64,000 bases of DNA from Bemisia tabaci (Eukaryota > Arthropoda > Insecta > Hemiptera > Aleyrodidae). Under the pieces are notes generated by a model that was given only the letters and a program-made list of their open reading frames with translations, made no database searches and had not been told where the DNA came from. Position 1 is the first letter of the stretch. Each line of letters opens with the position of its first letter. The position numbers and the translations under genes were made by a program. The stretch covers positions 992,001 to 1,056,000 of the forward strand of contig NC_092796.1 of NCBI RefSeq assembly GCF_918797505.1. Reading direction: 5' to 3'. This document shows positions 1 through 12,700 of this stretch, one piece after another.

Positions 1-770
1 TCCAACAATCTAAGGAAAAACTGAAGCAGGTGGAGAAGAAAAAAAAAACCCAAACAAAAAAACATACCTGTATCAGTGCTTCCCATATACAACCAGCAAC
101 AAAGAACACAGCTTTCACCGCACATATATCACTTGAACCCATGACCCGCGCGTGTAATGAAGGTTGCTCCATAAATTTTCGGAATATTTTCTATCCCGGG
201 AGCGGTAAGCATAATCTGAATAATGTACGGATTTAAGAAAGTTCATATCAACACTTCGGTTCAGCCAAGAAATTTTCGGTTCACCAACTCCAGACCACAT
301 TTCTCATTATAGGTTATGTTTACGCAGGGCTGCCATCAAATGGAACATACGAAATAGTGCGAGTCCTCCATAAAGATATTACGAAATTTCAAAGGAGTCA
401 CTCACTTTTTGTGTTATTCATTGGGTAAGTCGACAATTTTTTTCTTAAGACTACAAAGATTTACTCGTGTTCCGCGAAGACACCGAAATAATACTGTTAT
501 CGAAATCGAATTGAAGGATACAATTTTACTACAGTAACTTCCTGTGGCAGCCCTGTGCCCCGTGATTTGGCGGATAAAGAACAAAGACCAGTCGTGGTCG
601 TCGGGAATTCGGTGCCGGTAACAGTGAATGAATGTTCTGGAAAATCAGCTTGAAATTTTGAATCCTCGTGTTCTGGGAAACAAGTAATAAGTATGAAATT
701 TTGACTTCTCATATCCTCGTGAAGAATCTACGGCGTTCCATCCAGAATTCTTGTTTCAGACGGCTCCAAA
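1..770. other. Upstream flank and presumed 5' UTR/promoter of the transposase/DUF4806 locus
   Basis: No coding region is supported here. The stretch is ordinary mixed-composition sequence with short chance ORFs. By position, the last few tens of bases before 771 would be the 5' untranslated leader of the transcripts starting with ATGAGT. No clear TATA box was identified, and I could not recognise the left end of a transposon. Confidence 0.4.
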
Positions 771-782
771 ATGAGTGTAAGT
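771..782 (+). other. Six-base shared coding leader exon (ATGAGT) with splice donor
   Basis: ATGAGT at 771-776 is immediately followed by the strong donor GTAAGT at 777-782. It encodes Met-Ser and ends in phase 0. Two downstream acceptors are also in phase 0. The one at 2138 gives a protein starting MSGSARKRR, and the one at 5269 gives a protein starting MSDLKLWTL. Both starts look natural, and neither downstream exon has a convincing ATG of its own in a good context. The joining is inferred from splice signals and phase; no transcript is available. Confidence 0.6.
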
Positions 783-3700
783 ATCTATCTGACCACTTTC
801 TTATGATTTGATGTACATAGTCATTTACTTCTCATTTAGGCTTCCTACTTCTCCGGAAAGCAACCATGAAAATTTGCCATGACCAGGACGAATTTGAACA
901 ACCATACTAGTACAGCACGGAAGGAATTAGGAATGAAGCACACAACCAGATGCCTGATTTTGGAAATTGACTCTCACTCTTGTCACACGAAGAATATTCG
1001 TTACCTGTAAGAATGTCAGACACAAATTTTGCTTCTCAACATAGTTAGCGGCTCGTGGCGACAACGTCTTCAGCAGCCCGACCACATACTTTGACTTCCA
1101 TCGATATTGATAGAACTCAATTCCATTCCAATGGAATACCCCTTTGGAATGGAACTGAGTTCTATCAATAACGATGGAAGTCGAAGTCTGTGGTCGGGCT
1201 GCAGACCGGAAGTGTCTAATCTCCAGCTCAGGATCAGGAGACCAATTTTTGTTTCCGGCTCATGATGTGTGACCTTGTATTGATCTGCGATGAATGCCCG
1301 GAACATTATATGGAACATCTGACTCTAAACAAAATGTAGCTGTGTACGACATAGCTGAGAGGTCAATAAAATTTTTTCAGTGTTAGTTGCATGCACATTT
1401 TACACTTTATGCTACACTGAGGTATATTGCCCCATACGAATCAATAATTTGTTAGCCTTTCCCACATGAACTGTCTTCATTGACGTTGGCTTTGAGCTTC
1501 GTTCTTTTCTGTCAACGTATATTTAACTTCTTGTTATCAAAATATCTCACATGCCAATGCATTTGTAATCTAACGGTGAAGCACGAAATTGAAAGCACAT
1601 GGTCATCATTTGACGCGAGTGTGTACTATAGGGAAGATGTATGAAAGCAAGTGAGGGTTTACTGGCCTCAATTGCGAATATCAGCAAAGTTTTAGGTCAT
1701 AAGCATCCGATAGCCATGTCAGGAGCATTTTCTTCGAACATTTTACCAATGAAGAATGAAAGTTTTTAATTTGATGCTTACAAATCCTGAAAACCATGCT
1801 TAGCATCCAAATGATTATTTCCGTTTTAGACTGGTAAGCTTTCCCCTCAAATCATTTTAATTACAGTGCAATTTTTGACTGTTTTGAAACTTGTGATTGA
1901 CTATGTGCATACATACGCTCGATACATACATTTTTTAGTTTTCAACCTAACCCTCCTAGTATCTGCTGTTGTTTCATCAGTCCCATCAAGCCCCCCTGAT
2001 AAGTTCTTCGGTGACTGACTTCCAAGAGTCTGCAGCATGTCTGTTTTGCATTGATGTTTTGGGAAGCATATGAAGATGCTCTCTTGTGGGGAGGACCGTA
2101 TTTGTCCATCTATTCTCACCCAAGGTCATCATTTCAGGGGTCTGCACGGAAACGCCGTACTACTCGAGAGCCCCAAACAAGGCAGGGATTGCACAAGAAA
2201 TTGCGTAGAGATTTGCGTAGAGATGACACACCAGAAGACGATGCACTTTTAGCGCTGACTTCAAGTTTTTCATCCTGCACTGTTGATTCATCTGTAGAAG
2301 GGAAGCTATCCAATCTTAGTCATGATGAAATCACCGAGCAGCTCAGTTTGAGCGATTCTTCTAACCATGCTGCTCCTCTTTGCGCTAGTACTCCTTGTAA
2401 AAGTGGCAGTGAGTCTTATAACCCTAATCAAAGTAGCATCGTTGAAGGCATCTTTAATGAGTCATTTCCCGCAGCAAATTTGTCTATTCAACTTTTTACT
2501 GATGAAGCGGAAGTTCAGTGCACCGAAAGTTTAGAAAATTATGTTGTAATTGACAAGTCTCCAAATGATGCAGGCGAGTTTGATGCTCTAGGAGATCTTG
2601 ATGTTGTAAATTTTGACGTCCCATCGGATAACTATGTAGTGGCATCAGATGATGAAGATATTGATATGGGTGTTGACGAGCTTTTGAAATACTGCCAAGA
2701 GGAAGACGAAGATGCAGAGAGGCAGGTTTCAGAAATCACAAATTTCCTACGAGAATGGTCCGTAGAAAATTCCATAACCTTGTTAGCTTTATCAAGGCTT
2801 GCTGCAGGCTTGAAGCAGCTCCACCCAACTTGTTTCGGAAATCTTCCTGTTGATGGACGCACTATTATGAGAACTCCGGTACAAAAGTTAAATATAGTCA
2901 AGGTTCCACCAGGTGAATGTATACACTTAGGTGTTAGAAAACAATTGAACTTCATTGGCTCTATTCTCGAAGAAGAAGTTGAAGATTTAGGACTTCTCTT
3001 TAACATTGACGGCGTTAAATTGTACAAGCACACATCATTTTCACTCTACCCTATATTAATGATGGTGCAGTCTTGCAAGTCCCTAAAAAACAAGGTCTTC
3101 CCTGTTACCTTGTATTATGGTGAAGGCAGACCTCGTGATATGCGCCTATTTTTACAGCCTTTTATTGACGAAATGATTCAGCTCTTAACCTGCAATGATT
3201 TCCAATTAAAGGGAAGAGTAGTGAAAATATTCTTATTAGGCTTCTGTTGTGACACCCCTGCCCGTAGCGAAATTTTAGAAACTGTGGGCCATAGTGGGTT
3301 TTACTCCTGTTTCAGATGCGTGACGAGAGGTAAAAGCATAACACTTGAGCCGGGTAAAGGTAATGTTCGGGGAAAAAAAAGAAAACAAGGTGCAGGAACC
3401 AAGCGCAATTCAACCAAGAGAATTTTTCCAAGTGTTCAAGATCCTCCGAGAGAGGATATTAAATTTCGAAACAAAGAGTATCATGATCATCAACCTGCCA
3501 AGCGACCATTAACACCCTTAGTAGACCTGCCAGGCCTCCACTTTCCACGGTCTTTTATTCTGGATCCCATGCATTTGGTTTTCATTGGCGTCACAAAAAG
3601 TATCCTCTCTATTCTTTTCCTAGGCGGTCGACACATGCTGAGCCCTTCTTTACGACAGAAAGTCCAAAAAAAACTTGATGACTGTGCGCCTTATTTACCA

Positions 3701-6700
3701 TCTGATTTTCCTCGTAAACCAAGCAAGATAAGAAATGTCGGCACTTGCAAAGCAGCTGAGGCTCGAATTTATCTATTTTATCTGGGACCGGTAATTTTAA
3801 GAAATTCTGTTGACCGTAACAAATATATCCATTTCATGGAACTATCTGTTGCCATGAGAATATATCATAATGTTACTATGTGCGCAAATGCTGAAGCAAG
3901 GAAACTTGCGAAAGATCTGGTCCAGCATTTTGTTACTTCAGTCCCAGAGTTGTATGGAGAGGAGTACTCATCCCACAATATGCACTCTTTATACCATTTA
4001 CCCGACGACATCGAATGGTTCAAGGACAGTATCCCGGACTTTACTGCTAACGACATCAGTGCTTTCCCTCCAGAAAATTTCAATCAGGTCTTCCGTAGGT
4101 TTACACGAGGTTATGCTAAACCGCTTCAACAAAACTTCCGTCGGCTGGCAGAATTATTTGAAAGTGATTTCTGGCGGCAGAAGTACAAGAAGAGCATGGC
4201 TACCTCCGATAAGATTCAGTTTCAAAAGAATCATAGTGAAGGACCGTTACCATTGTTTCTAATGGGCCAACAGTACAAAAGTGCAATCTTCCCCTGCTTC
4301 TCGCTATCCACCAATCTAGCAGATTGCACCTGTGGAACAGAATGTGGAAAGGTCATCATCGCACTTAATTTTGTCGAAGATGCAGAGAACAATGAACAAT
4401 ATGTTGTCGGGATGAAATTCGAAGTTAAATCTGAATTTTTTGATGATCCTCTTCCCAAAAGCGGGAAACTAGGGATCTATAAGGTCTCTAAACTTTCAAG
4501 GTCGTTGGACAAATGGCCAGTATCGTCCATTACAACAAAGTATGTTAGATTGCCATACGTCAAAGATGACAGTCTTCCTGAACAGTACAGGAAAGAGGAA
4601 TATATTGTACTTCCTCTGCTACACTCAGAGGCTGGTCCCTCAACATCCTAAATAATCCTTTTCACGATTTCCCAGGTTTGTGAATTTTTTAGAAATGCTT
4701 TTATAGATTACATGCTTCCTCAGTCATTCCCTTGCATGAACAGAGTGGTAAGAGCTGGGAAAGAATTTGAGAATATCACAGTATTCTTAGCATAGCAACT
4801 TTTAAACATTGCAAGTAAATAGAGTAGCTTCCTGCTACCTAATACAAAGAGTTGAGCATCTTTCACCTCAATACACAATCTCTCTATAGATTAAAGTAAG
4901 GTATATTCTGTCTTTTCTGCTATTAATGACCAAGCTGCTCTGGGAAGTCCAAAACTTCTTAGTATTTTTTTTTCTTTCTATCGTGCTCTGAGGTGAAAGT
5001 CTTTCTAATTTTCCAGTAAAATGAGAAAGCAATAATGAAATTTCCATGATAAAAATGCTTACCCAAATAGAAGCAAAAAAGGATTTTACCCATGAAAAGT
5101 GTCAATGATAAGGACTTCTTGTGCTCTCATAAAGTCTGTGCTACAAATTTTTCTAAAAACTTGTCTGTTTGGAACGGAATATTCATCCCTCAAGTACAAT
5201 GTCTTAGCACCCACTTGCTGTATCTTTTTTTAAGTGTTGTTTGACTAAGAGATGTGAATGCTTTTCAGGACCTGAAATTGTGGACGCTCATAAAAATTTT
5301 GGATACAGGAGAATATGATGCTGTCCCCAATGTATGGATTACCGATAAGAAGGAGTGTTACTACCCTGACCCCGATAAAACGTCAACACAAATCATCGAG
5401 TCGCTGGCTGCCAAATGTGTGAAGCCACACACCACAGACCACGAATGGATTGTCTACAAAAAAATCGAGATCGTACAGTCAGATTATAGTAAGTTGTTGT
5501 TATCTGAAAAATTCATCCGCAAATAGCTGCTGCTGTCTATCGCTCTAAAAAAAAGAAGAAGAAAGGAATTGTAAAAATTCTGAAAAGTTTCAAGGGCGAT
5601 ACATGTTTTTAAAGCAATGCCAGATACACTTGTCAATGAGTCAATGATCCAAATAAATGAGTTGGTGACAGATGGGAACATTTGATTTTTCACTCAATTT
5701 AGTTTACAAAAACAGATATTTTAGACTTCTTGAAAGCTTAAGTAAGGTTTACGTATATGTTACGGTCAAAACCCGAAAACCGTAACATATATATTTCGAA
5801 ATTAAAATAAAAAAAATTATCTCCTAACTATCTTGTTTGCCGAATGACTCCTCGAATTCGCTGAAAAAATAATATACTGCTTTAGCACTTCAGATTTCAA
5901 AAATATGTCTGGTGATCCCAAGAAACTGCCTTTACTGCCCTTGCAGGTAACTTTACCTCCTATGAATGAAACTTCAACTGCGTGCGCAATCAAGGCTGTA
6001 TCTTATGATCACCAGACCCATTTTTGACATCCTAAGTAGTTAATCGGCATACCATTGTTTTCAGTGTTTTAGCGTGAAGTGAGAACATCGGGTGAATATT
6101 CACTTTTGCCACTTTTTCCGAAATTCAATTTTTCTCCCAGACAAATGCTTAAGGATACTATTTGTGGTCAGAAGAATAAAGGAATAAAGGCGGAAACGCT
6201 TTTTTCCAGAAAAACATCATATTTTAAAAAATTCTGATGCAAACATATCCATGGATGTAAAATTGCAGTACAACCCATTTGTAAGATAGGGATTAAGGAA
6301 GTTCATCCACATTGCTCTTGGCGTGTTAGCACGGATTCGAGAGAGTTGTTTTAGCTTTTTGCAACCCGTTCCAAATGAGACTTCATCCAAGTTTGCCATT
6401 ACTGAATGAATAAAAAAAAAAACACACTAAGAACTTGATATTACTCGTGAGGGTCAACATTAACTGGAGAAGGTTGTGGATGGAGCATCATTTGGAAATG
6501 GGTGGTGGCCTCAGGTCCCAAAAAACTAAAACAACCCTCGTTGAGTCTGTGTTAACCCTCACGAGTGATTGCATTGTTGACAGCATAATTTGGAAAGATT
6601 TGGCGGCCTTCAGCTGCTTAAAACTAATGTAGCCTTCTCAAGTCGGTGCTGATCCTCACAAGTAAAAACAAAGCTATTTAAAATAGCAAGGTTGGTCATA

Positions 6701-9700
6701 CTGCATAGCTCCCATCAACATTTATAGCGGACCCAAATTAAAGTGTCGCTCTATAATTGCATCCGTCAGAGACGTGTGTCCCTAAGGAGTCTTTCTTCAC
6801 TTATGGTGTTGGCATCAGAATGTCGAAATACAATATTTTCCTACGAAGAAAGTGTCTCTGTAGCTGTTTTTACATTGTTCCGATCATCAAAAGTGTCCTT
6901 AATAAGTTTTTCAGGAGAAAAATTCAATTATGGGAAAAGCAACTAAATTGAATATCTACCCAACACTGTAATAAATGCGACTCTATTTTTATCTGTAGGA
7001 CTGATCCCTCTATTTTCTTTAAATGCTTTAAATTTTCTCCCTTTTCTGTGCAGCCAAATTCAGTGTTTGTTGCGGCGACATGGTCCGCAAAACTAAGGAT
7101 AAGAGGCTTGCTGAAGAGAGTGCTGAAGAAATCGCGTTGAAAAAACGGAGAATCTCTAAAACTGCATCAGCATCTGCAGTGCCTTCATCACAACTCAAAC
7201 CACAAACAACCACAAACCAACAACCACAAACGACTCCGCTGAAAACCATTCACAAATCCAAGAAGAAGACCTCAAAAAGTCCGCCTCCAGCATCTAGTAA
7301 TTTTATCTCAGGAAGCGCAAATAATTCTTTCGAAGGAGGCGAACTTTGTCCATGTAAGAAGGACTCGCATGAATGTTGCTGCGCTGAGCCAACTACTTTA
7401 GAAAACATAGCGAAAAATCAGTGCCTGTTATCACGTAAGTTTTTATCTTATCTCAATGATTGTTAAAAAGGCATATGGGCACTGTAGCGTCCGTAACATT
7501 TTGCTGTTGCATCCATATCAAGAAGAAAATAGAAGTAACTACCATAGTTGATTTATAAATAATTTCATTTATACTATCAAGTAAGTGTTCCAAATTCACA
7601 GAGAGCAACACAACTTTTTTACAATTAGCATGAGCGCACAGATTGCAGTTCCAGAACAGAGATAAAAAATCAGAGCCATTTTTGGTGTAGTGTCCGTAAG
7701 TTATTTTCTCTTCTCAGACTCCAGAAAAAGAATAGGATTTTCTTGACCCTTTATAGAATTTATCTGAAACTCTAGTCTACAATTTTTTTCAATTGTTTTA
7801 CGAAAAACTTTGATTTTTATTCTTCATTTTCCAAGAGATAAAGCGCAGCCTCTGTAACAATAACCCCTGTCTGGTGAGTTGAATTTTCCACCATTTTTGT
7901 TTTCTTCTATCAGCACACATTGTTTAACAGTCCTGTTTGATTTTAGGTCGCCTGTTCAAATCCGAAGAAAAATCTGCCAAAAGGCATTCAGAAATAGTAA
8001 AGATAATTGATGCCCAGAAGCAAGTAACTAATACTACAGAATCTGCGGCCACTCCAGTAATTGAGCCAAGGCGTATAATCAAAAAGGAAGATGTGGATGC
8101 ATCATTGTTGAACGACTTCCCCCTCACAAAGAGCAAGAAAATTCGGGAATGGAATGAAAGATTGAAGTCTCAAGAAACTGCAGATAAATTAGTTAGTGCG
8201 ATCTTTTCTAGTCCTGATTTTTGGCTTTGTTAGTATTAAGTTCACAGTCTTTTTTTTTTTTTTTTTTTTTTATTTTGCAAAATTAGTCTTAATTTTTGGG
8301 TCATTCCATGTCAACTCAACGAGGTTTTGAACCTTGACCTCTTGGATTATGTTCAAACTTGGTGTGCTGTAAGTTCTTATCGAAAAAAAAAAAAAAATAT
8401 TCCCAAAATTTTAGGTCATTTGATCGCTTCGTCAAATTTATGTGGAATTTCAAAGTTTGCAAAAAATTGGGTTTTTTTATGGCCAGTAAAACTTTGAACG
8501 GTTGTTACTTTTCAACGGTTCATCGGTAAAACTAGAAATTGGTCTTGCTTTAAAGCTCAGAGCTTCTTCTTTTCAAAAAAAAAAAAAAGTGAAAAAACCG
8601 GTTTGGAAAATTTTGAATTTTCAAATTTGAATTTTTTGAAAAGGGCATTTTTTAAAAATTTGATTTTCTTTGTAAGTGACCCTTACATAATCTTAAAGCA
8701 TTTCCCAAAGTTTCAGTGTGGGCCGCCAAGCTTCTCCCGAGTTACAGCAACAAACGTACCGTAATCCCACTTAAAAAGCATCATACCTACATACAGGGTT
8801 TCCCAGACCACCCGCACTGCCCAAGATCAAGACCCTCTCCCCTTTACCTCCAAAGGGGGGCTGGAGGTGTTGCGAGGCCACGAAATTCGGATTTCTTGGG
8901 GTAGATTCTCTACCTCACCTTGTGGTCCCCGACTTCGTCCGGCCCAAATCAATCGAGAAAAAGGTCTGGTACGGACGCTCTGGGACACCCTGTATGTAAG
9001 GCATGATGCCTCTTAAGTGGGATTACGGTACGTTTGTTGCTGTAACTCAGGAACTGCTTGGCGGCCCACAATGAAACTTTGGGAAATGCTGAAAGATTAT
9101 GGAAGGGTCACCTTCAAAGAAAATCCAATTTTTAAAAAATGCCCTTTTTGAAAAATTTAAATTTGCAAATTCAAAATTTTCCAAAAAATTTCCATAACTT
9201 TGTTTTCAATTTTTTTTTTAAAAAAAAAAAAAAAAGAAGAAGCTCTAAGCTTCCAAACAAGACCCATTTAAAGTTTTTCCGATGAACCGTTGAAAGGTAA
9301 CAGCCGTTCAAAGTTTTAAGTATTGATCATAAAAAAAAAACTCAATTTTTTGCAAACTTCAAAATTTCATTAAAAATTATCGGAGCGACCAAATGACCTA
9401 AAATTTGGGAAATATTTCTTTTTAATAGGAACTCACAGCACACCAAGTTTGAACATGATCCGAGAGGTCAAGGTTCAAAACCTTGTTGAGTTGACATGCA
9501 ATGACCCTTTTGTTGATAACTTCAATTAATTTTGCGACCAAAGCTTACGAGATCGTGAACAATGGTTTCCTTGTTGGAATTTAGGGTATCAAAATTCATT
9601 GCTACCACTCACCTAATATCACCAACAGAACATTTGCACTCCTTTTTTTTTTTTTTTTTTTTTTATCAATTCAAAGGTAAGGGAAATACTATTTGAAATA

Positions 9701-12700
9701 CTGCTAATATATTTTTACAACGTGGTTTTGCTAAAAATACCTCAATAACTGTGCAGCTAACTACGTTTTAAAATTTCCTGAAATGTAAACTCCAAGTGAA
9801 ATTTTTACAGGATTTGGGTTTTTTTTTAATGTCAGGTCGAACTGGCCATGAAGTGTTTCCTGTAAAAAAAAAAAGAATAAAAATCGAAGTCGAAGCTCTA
9901 GTGTCAACTGAGGTTTTCTTTAAGCTTTAAGGCCCCACGTAATCTCAAACTGTAGAACTTGTTTTTTCAAAATCATAAGAAGTGCACTGGATACAACTGG
10001 TCATCGAATTCCCCCCCCCCCCCTCCCAGATTAAAGTTCTCTAAAGGAATGCTTGTCTTCCTCTCTCTGTCTCTTACAGATTGCTACCATAATCACAGAG
10101 AAAGTCACAAAGAAGTCCTTGTACCCTAATTTTACCGGACGGAATGTCATTAGCGTACTGATTGGGGCGGAAAAGGCCGGCTTTTTCACATGGGACGGCA
10201 AACCAAGAAACAAAATCAAGAAATTCCCATTCAAGAAATTGCAGTTTTATCAGATAATACTTGGTAAGATCCCTCTTTATTATCTTCTTTACAAATAGTC
10301 ACAATTCGTTTCTTTTTGTTTCTCATTTCACTGTGAGATGGCAGTTACGTGAAATGAAATTACTGTTGTACTATGGTGCAGTAGCTGGTCGAAAAACAGT
10401 GATTGCCACTTTTAGGGTAAGTCAGGAAAAAGTTCTTTGAATGTGAGTGTGTGAGTCATCTGTGAAGTAGTCCACCCTTTGACAAATATTTTTTATCAGA
10501 CTCATATAATTACACAAAATCTCATGTTTTCTCAAAAAGTCAGGGAATTATATTATCAACTTCTGTGACAACCGTGGAGTCAATGTTGTCTGGTAAAATT
10601 ACCAGACAAACTGGTAATAGTACCAGGAAGCTTGTAGTAGCTCATCATAATAACCTAGTATAGTACCTTAATAGTAAGTGTGTAGCAATCAGGTAGTAAA
10701 ACATGATTTGTATTTGCTTGGTAAGCAAGTGGACTGCGTTTAGCAGAAAGGAACCAAGCAACATCCGCTAATTTAATTTTTACAAGTTAACATTTGTGCA
10801 AATTCTTTTGAAAATTTGATGGAATTTGCTTTGTACCATGCAGAAAAATCACTAAAATTTGCAAAATAAAATCCGCACAACAATTTTCTTAGAAAAAAAA
10901 AAAAAAAAATTTCCCAATTACATTTGGCAGTACCTGATGTGGCTTTGTTCCTCTCTGCTTTATGCAGTCCAAACACGAATCATCTATTTTTTGGTAAATT
11001 TTTTGTCGTGTTTTTCTATCAATTTTAGAACTTAAGTTTAATGTCAAGCAACTTTAAGCTCACAATCATATTCGAAGGAAAAATTTTGCTGGCAAAAAAT
11101 TGTATTTCCGAATCCGTTTTTCCTTTGCTTGAAACTTTTTCATGGTTGTAAGAAAGGCTGCACTCTCAACTTTTTCTTTTCTTTCTTCTTTTTTTTTTTT
11201 TAGAAATCGTGAAGTACCACCATCACCCCACCCCAATTGATGAAGCAAATCTTAAATATTCCTTGGGCCAATGGTTCTCGCAAACAGCGAATAAAATGGA
11301 AAAACTCCTATCACAGTAAGTTTTCGTTTCGCTATCTCTTTTTTCGGTGTTAGTTGTTCTCTACACAGTTGAAGAATTTCAAGCTCTTTTGCTAAACGTA
11401 TTAGATGGCGGGGGGGGGGGGGGGGGGGTAATTTTACACTTGCAATTGGTCTTTTTCTGTTATCAGAGGACACTTCTCTACCATCGCCTCATTGTTCCTT
11501 TTCTTTCCAGAGCATTAATGCATTCCTTTCTATTACCTAAGTGAAAGGGGCATTATAACCTGAATTTTATTTCTTTTCTTTCTTAATTTATTTAACCGAA
11601 GGGAACCATCTCAATTGCAGTGTTTTCAAACTTGTTGAACTTTATCTTTACCTCAAATATACCTGGAAGTTCAAATATTTCAGGTTTTCCTACCGAAGTA
11701 TTGTTAATTTTAAAAGGAAACTATCAGGTGATAAATTTCATCACATGAACATGCATTTTTTTTTTTTTTTTCCTTTAAGCATGAAAGTGCCACAAGTTTG
11801 GAAACACTGTAATTGAGTTGTTTCCCTTCTGTTAAGCACGGTCCAAATGACACTCCTGAAGAAATTGAGTTATCCATTGAACCAAAAGAATTCAATTTTA
11901 ATATTGAAGGAATATAGATATGTTGAACATTAAAAGAGAGATTAAGGAAATTGTATTGCACAGTACTGGGTTAGACGAAGTTAAGGCTTGTTTGGCCCAA
12001 ATATCATTAGGTTAGGTTATTTCTATAACAGCACACAAATCAGGTGGCCCCACAACTATTGTCATACTAGAAAGAGAGTGTTAGTTGGACCGCGTTAAAC
12101 AGAAAGGAACCAAGCCACATCAGCTATTGCCAAATTTAATTGGGCAATTTAATTTTTACATGAAAACGGTTGTGCGGATATTCGTGCAAATTTCTAAAAA
12201 ATGTAAGCGCCTCGTTAAACTTGGCAATAGCTGATGTGGCTTGGTTCCTTTCTGTTTAACTCAGTCCAGTTAGTCAATTTATTTAAAAACATTCAGCATC
12301 TTGGGCTGTCAACGTCTATAGTAAGAATTTGGAAGATGGGTGTAAAAATTTAGATTTTTAAATTAAGGGAGGCAAAGAGTTTCAGAAGTTTGGGTGTATT
12401 TATGTGAGGGTGTGTATATGTATGTATGTATGTCTTTAACCTAAAATTTATTGTTTTAAAGGACATCTGTGACTGTGGATTCATCTCAATCAGAAATTCC
12501 ATCTTCTGAAGAATCAGACGCAGGAGAAAATCAGTACGTAACATTATCATCTTTATTAGTGTAATTTTTTCATTGTGTGTCAAAGGATACCACAAATTCC
12601 AGGGCCAAAAGCCGTATGAGATGCTAAGAGCCTAAAGTGGATAACTACACTTTAAGTTCATAAATTGACTACTGACAATACATCTTTTGCACAGCATGGT

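Noticed and set aside
2632..3033. 133-codon minus-strand ORF
   Set aside because: Antisense shadow of the transposase coding region.
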